From NCBI GenBank assembly GCA_009777725.1, contig WRLG01000002.1, forward strand, positions 62,001 through 126,000: a stretch of DNA of 64,000 bases. Reading direction: 5' to 3'. The stretch comes from Oscillospiraceae bacterium (GTDB lineage Bacteria > Bacillota > Clostridia > Oscillospirales > Ruminococcaceae). Made by a program: the position numbers and the translations under genes. Below, piece by piece: positions 18,311-27,187 of the stretch. The notes beneath the pieces are model-generated. The model was not told the DNA's origin and did not search any database. It was given only the letters and a program-made list of their open reading frames with translations. Every line of letters starts with the position of its first letter. Positions within the stretch are counted from its first letter, which is position 1.

Positions 18311-18940
18311 CTATACTCTGATTCTGTACGAAAGCTCGGTATAAATTGAAAGAACAAAGATTAGCATCTGCTGAAAAAGCGTTAGCAGGAGTATAATCAA
18401 AAACAGCATGGCGACCATAGCGATTAAGGTAAGCAGCATAAGTGAAAGCGTTTTCCAAATTCCGAATTGATGCACCGTTTTAATCCCCGAAATCATAAGG
18501 AGCAGCGACCAAGCAAAACCGACAACCCCGATTATCTGTATAAATACATACTCCTCCATAATCAGAAAATGCGACAAAAAGATTCCGATAAAGCTGCTCA
18601 CGATAAAGGGCACTAACGCATACGCGCTGTTTACAAATATTCTTTTAACCGTGCCCTCGCCGTCAAAAAGAGTGCACATAGCCCAGTTTGCAATAACCCA
18701 CATCAGAAACAAAATAAAGCTCTGGAAAAAAAGCGGGATAATATTAAAAATTTTATCATAAGAGGCATAATATTGAAAGCCGTAAAACCGCTCGTAGAAA
18801 AACCGCTCTAAAAATAACAGCACTACGATTCCCCATGAAATCGCCATAGAGCCGCTTTTTTTCCAGCGCAAATCCTCATAGCCCTCAAAGGGGCGGAATA
18901 TAATGTGCTTTAAAAATTGCCACTGCGTTAATTCAAGCAT
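18311..18940 (-). CDS. Yip1-family membrane protein
   Basis: A 209-residue membrane protein with five predicted hydrophobic segments and a Yip1-domain pattern (HIIFRPFEGYEDLRWKKSGS near the N-terminus, then WVIANWAMCTLFDGEGTVKRIF). Start ATG overlaps the end of the preceding gene by 8 bases, with GGGGGAAG as ribosome binding site. Members recur beside DUF5696 and NHL/TPR proteins in this kind of sugar transporter locus; the role is unknown. Confidence 0.75.
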   Translation of the reverse strand: MLELTQWQFLKHIIFRPFEGYEDLRWKKSGSMAISWGIVVLLFLERFFYERFYGFQYYASYDKIFNIIPLFFQSFILFLMWVIANWAMCTLFDGEGTVKRIFVNSAYALVPFIVSSFIGIFLSHFLIMEEYVFIQIIGVVGFAWSLLLMISGIKTVHQFGIWKTLSLMLLTLIAMVAMLFLIILLLTLFQQMLIFVLSIYTELSYRIRV

Positions 18941-20453
18941 TACTCTTCCCCCGATATGAAAAAAGCTTCCTAATTTGAGGTTTTTTCAATATTTTGAATT
19001 TAAACAAAAGTTTCAAGGTAAGCGAGCATACGATGAGGATTGAAACTGCGGTTAAAATCGCATTGAAATTACTCCTCATCCACTCATCACGATAACCCGC
19101 CAAGGCGCGCGAATAATAGCCTTGATACCGCGCCAATTTGAAATATTTCATCGCTTCCCCGTAGTTGAGGTTGCCGAAATGCGCCGCTCCGATTCCTCCG
19201 TAAGCGCGCCTGTAGTTGCCGTCATATTTTAAAACCTGCTGCCACGGTTCAAGGGATTCTTCAAAAAAGCCGCCTATATAAAGAACGGTTGCTTCGGTGA
19301 CAAGCTCTCCGAAAGCCGTTCTCGTAAACACCGTGATATTATTTTTGCGCGAATCCAGCACAAAAAGCTTATTTTCATAGCTTGCCAAAGCGGCGGGGCT
19401 TCGGAAAGTCCCCAACTGCTCGCCTATGCCGCCCATGACAAACATAAGCCAACATTCGCTGTCATATTGAAAAATGCGCCCGTTTTGGAAGTCCAGTATA
19501 TTAATCTCCCCGTTAGGACCGATGTTTACATCGACCAGCCGTGAACGCCTTGCGTGGATAGAGTAATAAAGCGGCGGAACATCACCGAAAATCCAAGCCT
19601 CGTCAACGCCCAGTGAATCAATGATATTATCGCCTCGGGGATTCAGCTTTTTGAGCAGGTCTATTGAGGTATCCTGCGAGTCGGTGACGGTGTAGATAAA
19701 CCCATTGTCGTCAATATCAAACCCTGTGAACCCCAAGGGTGTTGAGCGGACGGAACGCCCCCTTTGCTCCTCGGAGGAAATCAAACTCCAAAAAGCATTC
19801 GCCAAAATCTCACCCGTTGTTTCCACCCTGTTAGCTCCGTAAAAGCCCACAAAATCGCCCGCAGGAGAAAACATAACCGCCCCTCTGGTGACAGAGGGTA
19901 CAATAACATAAACAATCCCCGCTTTGTCAACAATCACCTTAGACGGAATATACGAAAGCTCATCGGAATAAAGCTCCGAATCCGGCTTAGTAAAGAATCT
20001 TTCGACATTGCCCTCGGTATCGCATTTGACAACCCGCTCATTATCAGAGTCGCATATGTAAATAAACCCCGTATATTGGTCAACGAAAACATCGGACGGC
20101 TTATTGAGGGTAACGACCTCGCCGTTATAATTAAACGCCCTCATCTCGCGCACCACGGTCTTGACCTCTATATCGGTTACGACTATCCTGTCGTTATTTT
20201 TATCGGCAATATATATAAGCCCATCGCGCGAAACGTGCATCCCCGAAGGCTCGTTGAACGCTCCGCAACCCAAGGTGACTCCGTCCGCAAAATAATCGGC
20301 ATAATACCCCACTTGTGACGGTATAGGGTCCCACCATCTGTCATAGCTGTAAGGGTCATAAGCCTCAAGCGCAGACAAATTCACAGCAAAAGCCGACACA
20401 AAAATCGCTAAAGCCGCAACCATTGAAAACATTCGCCTAAAAGCTTTCCCCAT
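18933..20453 (-). CDS. Membrane-anchored NHL-repeat protein with TPR-like region
   Basis: A 506-residue protein. Signal peptide or anchor at residues 10-30 (MVAALAIFVSAFAVNLSALE), then a six-bladed NHL beta-propeller over about residues 55-395 (HVSRDGLIYIADKNNDRIVV, VDQYTGFIYICDSDNERVVK). A TPR-like stretch follows (WQQVLKYDGNYRRAYGGIG, GEAMKYFKLARYQG) and one membrane helix near 470-490. The propeller is probably outside the cell. Translation is coupled to the permease upstream; AAAGGAG lies within the end of that gene. Confidence 0.8.
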   Translation of the reverse strand: MGKAFRRMFSMVAALAIFVSAFAVNLSALEAYDPYSYDRWWDPIPSQVGYYADYFADGVTLGCGAFNEPSGMHVSRDGLIYIADKNNDRIVVTDIEVKTVVREMRAFNYNGEVVTLNKPSDVFVDQYTGFIYICDSDNERVVKCDTEGNVERFFTKPDSELYSDELSYIPSKVIVDKAGIVYVIVPSVTRGAVMFSPAGDFVGFYGANRVETTGEILANAFWSLISSEEQRGRSVRSTPLGFTGFDIDDNGFIYTVTDSQDTSIDLLKKLNPRGDNIIDSLGVDEAWIFGDVPPLYYSIHARRSRLVDVNIGPNGEINILDFQNGRIFQYDSECWLMFVMGGIGEQLGTFRSPAALASYENKLFVLDSRKNNITVFTRTAFGELVTEATVLYIGGFFEESLEPWQQVLKYDGNYRRAYGGIGAAHFGNLNYGEAMKYFKLARYQGYYSRALAGYRDEWMRSNFNAILTAVSILIVCSLTLKLLFKFKILKKPQIRKLFSYRGKSNA

Positions 20454-20458
20454 AACCC

Positions 20459-21364
20459 CTACTCCTTTAGTCCTGCGTGAGCCATGGTTTCCATGACTTG
20501 GCTTTGAGATATGATAAATATGATAATCGGCGGAGTCATAAGGAAAACCGCCGCCGCCCCTAACGCGCCCTGCATGGATATGCCGAATGCCGCAATCTGC
20601 GCGATTACTGTTGGGATAGTCTTATAAGCCTCATTAAACGTAAATACGCCTGCATTAACATTCCAAACTTTTTGGACTTGAAATATGATTATCGTCATCA
20701 AAGCGGGCTTTGAGTTAGGCATGACTATGCTCCAGCAGACTTTCAGATGAGAAGCACCGTCAACCTTAGCGGATTCTATGATAGAATCGGGGACTTGACC
20801 TATGCACTGAATCATCAAAAACAAGCCCAGAGAATCGGCGACTAATGGGAAGATTAAAGCCATGTATGTATCAATCATCCCCAGCCGCGCCATAACCATA
20901 TACTGCATGATATAGGTAGCCGTGCTGTTAAACAGCAGAGCGACGACAATGATTTTATTGATAAGCCGAACCCCGGGGAATCTGCACTTTGCCAATATGT
21001 AGGCGGCTGTGCAGGCGAAAAATACATGCAAAACCGTAGCGGTTGTCGTTACAAATACGCTGTTGAAAACATTGCGCGAGAACGGAACCCAAGAATTATT
21101 TGCGATTCTGAAAAGCTGCTCATAGTTTTCGACCGTAGGATTTATAGCGTACAGTTTAGGGGGATTAATAAAGATTTCCTGCACGGGCTTTATAGAGGCG
21201 ACAAGGGCTATATATATCGGAAAAAGCATAAAAGTGCCCAACAGCGAAAGGAAAATAATAATCCCTATATCTTTTTTCCATGTTTTCCCAACCCGCCCGC
21301 TTTTGCCCTTAGAACGCTCGAATTTCTCATGCTCCTTCTGCCGCCTCAGCTTTAATGCCTCCAA
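20459..21364 (-). CDS. Carbohydrate ABC transporter permease (LplC/MalG type), start uncertain
   Basis: A permease of about 300 residues with six membrane segments and an EAA loop (SIIESAKVDGASHLKVCW). The TTG at 21364 has no ribosome binding site. The frame stays open upstream to about 21455 and encodes a charged helix (EERQKSADELEAANAEAL); an AAAAGGGG site lies near 21440, but the codon at the right distance is ACG or GTT, not ATG. Either an unusual start or a base change has removed the normal start. Partner permease is at 21516-22481. Confidence 0.8.
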   Translation of the reverse strand: MEALKLRRQKEHEKFERSKGKSGRVGKTWKKDIGIIIFLSLLGTFMLFPIYIALVASIKPVQEIFINPPKLYAINPTVENYEQLFRIANNSWVPFSRNVFNSVFVTTTATVLHVFFACTAAYILAKCRFPGVRLINKIIVVALLFNSTATYIMQYMVMARLGMIDTYMALIFPLVADSLGLFLMIQCIGQVPDSIIESAKVDGASHLKVCWSIVMPNSKPALMTIIIFQVQKVWNVNAGVFTFNEAYKTIPTVIAQIAAFGISMQGALGAAAVFLMTPPIIIFIISQSQVMETMAHAGLKE

Positions 21365-21515
21365 GGCTTCGGCATTCGCGGCTTCTAATTCATCGGCACT
21401 CTTCTGCCGTTCTTCTATCAGCTTTTCCGTAAAAACACCCCTTTTCAGTTTACAATTTTAACACAATTGACATTAGGGTTATGTAGGGGACAGGTGGAAT
21501 CATTGTCAATTGATT

Positions 21516-22481
21516 TTAGTTATTAATATATTTTCTTAAAACCTTTTGAATGACCTCGTTGCTGATAAGCATTGCTAAAAACAAGATGAAGCATATCGCT
21601 GAGGCATATCCCATTTCAAACCGCACCCAGCCATAATCATAGGCATGGGTCATGATGGTATGCGCCTTGTAGTCGGTGGAGGGGAAGCCAAGCAGGCTTC
21701 TGCCCACTAAATCCGCCGTAAACATCGCCACAATCTGCATGACGGCGGCAAACATCAGCTGCGGTCCCATCGTTGGGATGGTGATGTATATCAGCTCCTG
21801 CCCCCTGTTTCTAATCCCCTCAATCGCTCCCGCTTCATACATGGATTTGTCAATGCTTTGAAACCCTGCGCGCATAGCCAGAAAGCCCGCGCCCATGGAA
21901 ACCCAAAGGTGGACGATAACGACACAGTAAAGCAGGTAATTGGAGTCGGTAAGCCATTGGATTGCCCCTGTCCCGAAGCCCAGGGATGCCATAATTGAGT
22001 TTAAATAGCCGTAGGAGTCGCCCGAGAATATAAGCTGCCATACGAAATAGATATTACCCGCTACGGTCGGCATATAAAAAATGATTGTAAAAAAAGTCCT
22101 CAGAGCAGGGTGAAGCTCGTTGATAAGCCATGCCAATAAAAATGACATGATATAGCTGATAGGTCCTGTAAAGATTGCTATAATCAGTGTTGTCCTTATA
22201 GCAATCAAGAATATATCGTCTTCCACAAAAAGGGAATAAAAGTTTTCAAAGCCTACGAAATTCGGCGGGAAATTCGACATATTAAAATCGGTAAAGCCGA
22301 TGGGGAGAGCCATTACTACGGGGATTACCGTAAAAGCGGTAAAGAAAGCCAAAAACGGCAAAAGCAAAAGGTAACAAGAATGATTGAGCTTCATATCGCG
22401 CCAAATCAACGCCCAACGCTCAGCAAACGACACCCTGCGTTCTTCGCGAGGCAAAACCGCCTCATCCGTATGTTCCGACAT
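21516..22481 (-). CDS. Carbohydrate ABC transporter permease (LplB/UgpA type)
   Basis: A 321-residue permease with a basic cytoplasmic N-terminus, six membrane segments and an EAA loop (DKSMYEAGAIEGIRNRGQEL). It forms a pair with the following permease and would receive substrate from the large binding protein encoded upstream at 22867-25800. About 380 bases of palindromic repeats separate it from that gene, so polarity or RNA processing at the repeat could set its expression. Confidence 0.88.
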   Translation of the reverse strand: MSEHTDEAVLPREERRVSFAERWALIWRDMKLNHSCYLLLLPFLAFFTAFTVIPVVMALPIGFTDFNMSNFPPNFVGFENFYSLFVEDDIFLIAIRTTLIIAIFTGPISYIMSFLLAWLINELHPALRTFFTIIFYMPTVAGNIYFVWQLIFSGDSYGYLNSIMASLGFGTGAIQWLTDSNYLLYCVVIVHLWVSMGAGFLAMRAGFQSIDKSMYEAGAIEGIRNRGQELIYITIPTMGPQLMFAAVMQIVAMFTADLVGRSLLGFPSTDYKAHTIMTHAYDYGWVRFEMGYASAICFILFLAMLISNEVIQKVLRKYINN

Positions 22482-22496
22482 AATTAACCCCCTTTA

Positions 22497-22876
22497 ATTC
22501 AATTGACAGTTAACAATTGACAATTGACAATGAATGTATCGGCTTCGCCGATGATTTAAACACAATATTTCGTAGGGGCGACCGCCTCGGTCGCCCGAAC
22601 ACTCCCTCCGCTGCTCTTTCTCCGCTGTCCTCCCTCCGCCGCCTGTGGGCGGCACCTCCCTCAAAGAGGGAGGCAAGGAGTTTTTCGCCTCCCTCTTTGA
22701 GGGAGGTGTCACCCGCAGGTGACGGAGGGAGCGAAGCCAGCGGAAGGTCGCCCGAATCATTACGTTATTTATTCTTTTGCCTGTTCTTTCGGGCGACCGA
22801 GGGCGGTCGCCCCTACAGAAATTATCAATTATCAATTATCAATTATCAATTATCAATTGTCAATTGTCAATTGTCA
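22497..22876. repeat. Nested palindromic repeat element (MITE/REP-like)
   Basis: This gap between two coding genes holds an ordered element rather than a gene. Outer (TTGACAA)n-type direct repeats occur at both ends in opposite orientation (22500-22530 and 22820-22876, including five ATTATCAAT units). Inside are inverted arms GTAGGGGCGACCGCC (22573 onward) and its complement near 22803-22816. The centre holds inverted arms CCTCCCTCAAAGAGGGAGG and CCTCCCTCTTTGAGGGAGG around a short loop. The element supplies the stop codon of the upstream binding-protein gene. Confidence 0.75.
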
Positions 22877-25800
22877 TCCAACCCTAATGTTCTGCGTTTG
22901 CGGGTTATTTCGTTGTTGATGTCGATGTTATACCACCTTAGGGTTTCCCGCGGGTTCCATTTGTCGTTTACGACCCTTCTGAATGCGTTGATAACGCTCC
23001 TTGTTACAACATAGGAGGAGGGGATTACGGGGATTTCTTCCAGCTGGTCAAATTGTGTCAGAATTTTATCCAAATCGGAAGCCGACCAGTTAAGCTGTTT
23101 TAAAGCTTCGACATTCGCGCACTCAAACCTGCCCATAGGACCTAAAACGCCCTCTATTTCACGCCCCAGCGTTACCATATTTTCCGTACTTGTAAACCAT
23201 TTGCCGAATTCCCAAGCGGCATTGATGTTTGGACAGTCTCTTAAAATAATATATCCGCTGCCCATTGAATTGGTGGCGTGTGAAATCGTGCCGTCCTCCC
23301 TTTGCGTTCCGGGGACAAGGGTGAAGTCCCAAAGTCCCGCGATTTCGGGCGCGGCAACGGTAAGCTGATTATAGAAGTGTGAATATTGGTTTATGATAAT
23401 GGGACATTCGCCCGTTCTGAACCGTGTGAATGCGTCAAAGCTTTGGTCGAAGCGGTAAAGATTGTAAAAGTCCGTCCATTTTACAAAGGCATCGGTGGCG
23501 ATTCGGCTGTCAAAGGTAGTGGCACTCAAGTCATCATTGTAATACCCCATGCCGGATTGAAGCATGAGAAGCGCGAAAGTATGCCCAATATCGGTTGCGG
23601 GCGAAATGGATATAGAGGTAATCCCCGCGCCTATCGTAGGCAGCGGCACGCCCGGCAGGACGAGACCGGGCTGCATATGCGACCTTTGCAGAGAGGGGAG
23701 CATGTCAATCAACTCGTCCCAAGTCTCCGGCGGCTCTTGGATTCCGACGGAGGCAAGCATATCTTTGCGGTAAAACATCATGGAAAAGGTTTGTGTTACG
23801 GGCAAGCCGTACACTCGGTCGTTATAAGTATAGTGAGTAAGGGCATTGCGCTGAAAACGCTCGCTGACCTCCTCAAAGCCGTCCAGATTGCTCAAAGGAA
23901 TAAGCAAATCCCTGATTGCCAGATTCACGGGGGTTTCCGCGCCGACATATATGGCGGCATCCGGTCCTTTCCCCGCCATGACGGATTCCATCAGAGAGCC
24001 TTGGACCAGATTGATGCTGACGTTTACATCATTATCAACCATAAAGTCATGCTCTGTGAGGCGTTTAATTATATTGGCGTGAAAACGGCTGTTACTTACC
24101 CAGACGTTGATTGAATGTCTGTCAACATCGGTAAGGGTCGTGTAATCCTCGGTGAATGAGCCGATAAACGAACGCCAGCCAAAGGAAAAACTTTTGAAAA
24201 ATTTAGGCTTAACCGCGGTGAAGGGGGCATCGGCAGAGGTAAGCTCTATAAAGTCAATCTCCAGCGGCTGAAACCTATATCGGCGCAGCCACGATGCAAC
24301 AGCGGCGACATTATTTTTAATCGACTGATTCCGCACCATGTTAGGGATTCTGTTTCCGTTATCGGCGCATTTTTGAAGAATATCCGCAAGGCGGTCTAAA
24401 ACCGCCGCCTCCGAGCCTGTTTGATTTGAAAGCTCTTCGATATAAATCTGCTCTTCCCTAAGCTCCCTTGCAAGCCTTTCAAGCGTTGGTGCAAGCTCGG
24501 GGATTTCATTGTGAAGCCTGTAGTCGGTAAATCGGTCGGGGGTCGGACCTGTAACCATCAATATCTGCATATAAAGCATATTGGTTTCATATACAATCTC
24601 CTGCAATCGGCGCATGGAGTCACCGATTTCGCCCGGAATCGTCTCCAGCGAAAGCTCATGCTTGCCTTGGGTCAGATAAACATAAACAGGCTCTCCGCTA
24701 TCGTCCTCGGGGACGACGGTCTGCCACCTTGAACTGTAATTAAACTTAATCTGAGCCAGTGCTTTGTTGGGGACTTCGCCGTTTATGTAAAGCCGCCTGT
24801 TGGCGTACATGCCGCGCAGATAGTCCTGCCGCGCCTTGATGCCTATTTTATACCACCCGTCCTGCACGACATTGACCTCCCAAGTCGCCGCTTCGCCCGA
24901 GTTTTCGCCTGCAATCACGCAGTTGTATCTGATTTTAGTGGGATGCGAGGGCTCGGTTAAGTAGTTCCCCCTATCCTCAATGGGGATGATGGTGGAGGCG
25001 TTGGTGGAGGCGTAATGCTCGCCCTGCAATCGGAGCTTTTCCGCGCCGAAATTAAGCTTTAGCTCCTCGGGCGAGGGTTTTGTATATTCCGAATATTCCT
25101 TTTGATTAAAAATTTTTATATAATCTATGGCAAAAGCCGCTCTTTCCGAATTTAGGGAAATCACACGTTCGCCCGCTTCAAGGTAAAACCTGAGCGGGTC
25201 ATTGAATAAGCCGTCTACATCCTTTAGCGGAGCAACCGTCCAGCGCGGTGCTTCAACCTGCGGGGAGCGAATCTCATTGTTATTCGCATCCTCCGTTATC
25301 GGGTACGCGCTCGTCCATCTTCTGGGAATCCATATTCTGCGCGCCGTTTCAAAGGGTGATTCGCCGTCTATCAGTACCGATATATCCGAAATCGTATTGC
25401 CCCCAACCAACGGCAGGTAGCAAATTTCAATATTATAAGCCCCTGTTTCGGGGATTTCCACTGTAAAGTCAAGCGTCCCCGTCTGGCTTTGCCATATGAG
25501 TACATTCTCTCTGCCTTCAAAGTTTCCGATAATCACATCGGCATCCTCCGAGGCTTGTAAAAATTCCATCTCAAGCTCTACATCGGGGCGTTTTACATCG
25601 GCTATTTTGTCAAAATATTCGCTGTAGGGTATTTGCCTTTCAAAAACATCCATAGCCGACAGTAGTTCGTCCTCATATCCAAACGCATCTATATCCGCGT
25701 TAGAAACGGCAAAAGCCGGGGCGGACAGTGAAAAAAACAGCAAAAGAGCCAATACCGCCGGTAAAGCCCGCCTAAAGATTGCCTTATTTTTATTCTCCAA
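22867..25800 (-). CDS. Large multidomain extracellular solute-binding protein
   Basis: A protein of about 977 residues from a TTG start at 25800. The signal peptide is PAVLALLLFFSLSAPAFA. Residues about 55-190 and 290-400 look like carbohydrate-binding beta-sandwiches (ETGAYNIEICYLP; DGWYKIGIKARQDY). A coiled region follows, then a family 1 solute-binding domain over about 540-960 (YRKDMLASVGIQEPPETWDE). The usual protein has only the last domain and is about 430 residues, so this is a fusion. The frame is open upstream to 25884, but that part is translated TAACAAT-type repeat and is excluded. Confidence 0.8.
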   Translation of the reverse strand: MENKNKAIFRRALPAVLALLLFFSLSAPAFAVSNADIDAFGYEDELLSAMDVFERQIPYSEYFDKIADVKRPDVELEMEFLQASEDADVIIGNFEGRENVLIWQSQTGTLDFTVEIPETGAYNIEICYLPLVGGNTISDISVLIDGESPFETARRIWIPRRWTSAYPITEDANNNEIRSPQVEAPRWTVAPLKDVDGLFNDPLRFYLEAGERVISLNSERAAFAIDYIKIFNQKEYSEYTKPSPEELKLNFGAEKLRLQGEHYASTNASTIIPIEDRGNYLTEPSHPTKIRYNCVIAGENSGEAATWEVNVVQDGWYKIGIKARQDYLRGMYANRRLYINGEVPNKALAQIKFNYSSRWQTVVPEDDSGEPVYVYLTQGKHELSLETIPGEIGDSMRRLQEIVYETNMLYMQILMVTGPTPDRFTDYRLHNEIPELAPTLERLARELREEQIYIEELSNQTGSEAAVLDRLADILQKCADNGNRIPNMVRNQSIKNNVAAVASWLRRYRFQPLEIDFIELTSADAPFTAVKPKFFKSFSFGWRSFIGSFTEDYTTLTDVDRHSINVWVSNSRFHANIIKRLTEHDFMVDNDVNVSINLVQGSLMESVMAGKGPDAAIYVGAETPVNLAIRDLLIPLSNLDGFEEVSERFQRNALTHYTYNDRVYGLPVTQTFSMMFYRKDMLASVGIQEPPETWDELIDMLPSLQRSHMQPGLVLPGVPLPTIGAGITSISISPATDIGHTFALLMLQSGMGYYNDDLSATTFDSRIATDAFVKWTDFYNLYRFDQSFDAFTRFRTGECPIIINQYSHFYNQLTVAAPEIAGLWDFTLVPGTQREDGTISHATNSMGSGYIILRDCPNINAAWEFGKWFTSTENMVTLGREIEGVLGPMGRFECANVEALKQLNWSASDLDKILTQFDQLEEIPVIPSSYVVTRSVINAFRRVVNDKWNPRETLRWYNIDINNEITRKRRTLGLDDN

Positions 25801-25825
25801 ACCCCCGAACCCCCAAACCTTGAAA

Positions 25826-25902
25826 TAATTAACAATTAACAATGAATAATTAACAATTAACAATGAACAATTAACAATGAACAATGAGCAATTATAATTG
25901 CG
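25826..25902. repeat. TAACAAT-type tandem repeat
   Basis: A run of imperfect 7-base units (AATTAACAATTAACAATGA and variants). It lies between the promoter at 25917-25945 and the start of the binding-protein gene, so it is in the mRNA leader. The same unit recurs at 29022-29062 and, in TTGACAA form, around 22500 and 22850. Confidence 0.7.
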
Positions 25903-25916
25903 TTCCCTACCATAAC

Positions 25917-25945
25917 ATTATAACAAATTGATTATGATTTGTCAA
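25917..25945 (-). promoter_or_regulatory. Sigma-A-type promoter of the sugar transport operon
   Basis: On the minus strand the site reads TTGACA (25945-25940), 17 bases, TATAAT (25922-25917): a perfect housekeeping promoter. It is placed to drive the binding protein and the genes after it down to 13871. Confidence 0.8.
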
Positions 25946-25948
25946 GTT

Positions 25949-27172
25949 TTATTTTATTCCGTATTCCTCAAACATGGCGTGGATTTCTAAGCTCAGTTCC
26001 TCGGTATCGATATAGTAAAAAGCAAGTTCTGTATCATGGTAAAAAAACATAACCGTTATGGTTTGATTCCTGTCGTCAATGAAAAAGACGGCTAAATCCT
26101 CAATGATTTTGCTCTGCCCCAAGCCCTTATTCACGTTAATGATAATGCTGTAAATATCATCGCGCACATACCATCTGAGCTTTGCCCGTTCATATTCCGC
26201 TCTTGATGAAAATTTCACGAAAACAACAGGCGTTTGAGACGAAGTTGCCCTTATCATTTCTCTCCTCAGAATCGCCCTGCCCTCCGCCTCGGTCTCGGCA
26301 AGCAAGCCTTTTACCGCAAAATAATTTACAGAATCATCGGTTGCTTCGGGGGCTTTAAACATTTTCTTGTCTTCAAGATGAGTGCCTTTCAAGGCGGCAT
26401 CGCTTACCATAAAATGGTGGTACTGCTTATTATGCGTGATTGATACCACAGGGTCATCGTAGGTCGTATCGACATTATACCACATGCCCTTGTAGCGGAC
26501 CTTATTCCACATATGCCCCATGTCGCCTCCGGCAGGGTCGTCTCCTATAACGGTAAGGGAGGTAATGCCGGATTTATTGCACAGATATGTAAAAGCTTGG
26601 GCGTAGCCTACGCATTTAGCTCTCCCATCCACCAGCGCGCCGTAGATATTTTCGCAGTGGGGGGCTTCCAAATCGTAGTCGCATCCGTCTATGATTGTGT
26701 CGTGAAAGTAAAGAAGCTTATCATAATCGCTTATATTTGCGGGCATATTCTTCATTATTTCGTCAGCCGCGCTTTCAACGAGCTTCATCATCTCGCCGTA
26801 GTCTTCCTTGGAATATTTATAGGTAAGCTCCAAGTCTGTCCTGCCGCTTTGAGAGGTGCCGGAAATGCTGACTAAATTAAATGTGAGCGGGTCATACAGT
26901 TCTAACAGAGATACCATCCTTGAAAGCTGCGGCTGGGTTACCCGCCTGTTGACCACCAAAGTCGGGGCGCAACCCAGCACGGCGTTTCTTAATGCTTGGT
27001 AAACCTGCTTTTCCTCTGCGCCCAGAGCGTTGTAGTGGTACGGCATTTTTATTTCGCTTGCCGCCTCGGCTTGGGCTGTAACCGCAAGACCGTGCCGTGG
27101 GGGCGTGACAAGCCCGCCCGCGAAGCCAAACGCTATAAAAATACAAAGAGCAACCGATAAAAACCTTTTCAT
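25949..27172 (-). CDS. Secreted transglutaminase-like protein
   Basis: A 407-residue exported protein with signal peptide RFLSVALCIFIAFGFAGG. The transglutaminase-like core shows the Cys-His-Asp triad: Cys in GRAKCVGYAQAF, His in GDMGHMWNKV and Asp in YNVDTTYDDP, about residues 185-265. Bacterial members act as proteases or crosslinkers of wall proteins; the substrate is unknown. ATG 27172 is chosen because AAAGGA stands 7 bases upstream. It lies between the kinase gene and the binding-protein promoter. Confidence 0.82.
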   Translation of the reverse strand: MKRFLSVALCIFIAFGFAGGLVTPPRHGLAVTAQAEAASEIKMPYHYNALGAEEKQVYQALRNAVLGCAPTLVVNRRVTQPQLSRMVSLLELYDPLTFNLVSISGTSQSGRTDLELTYKYSKEDYGEMMKLVESAADEIMKNMPANISDYDKLLYFHDTIIDGCDYDLEAPHCENIYGALVDGRAKCVGYAQAFTYLCNKSGITSLTVIGDDPAGGDMGHMWNKVRYKGMWYNVDTTYDDPVVSITHNKQYHHFMVSDAALKGTHLEDKKMFKAPEATDDSVNYFAVKGLLAETEAEGRAILRREMIRATSSQTPVVFVKFSSRAEYERAKLRWYVRDDIYSIIINVNKGLGQSKIIEDLAVFFIDDRNQTITVMFFYHDTELAFYYIDTEELSLEIHAMFEEYGIK

Positions 27173-27187
27173 GGCAAACATCCTTTT

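Noticed and set aside
25801-25884. N-terminal extension of the solute-binding protein rich in LIVNY motifs
   Set aside because: It is translation of TAACAAT-type repeats ahead of a proper signal peptide; the TTG at 25800 is a better start.
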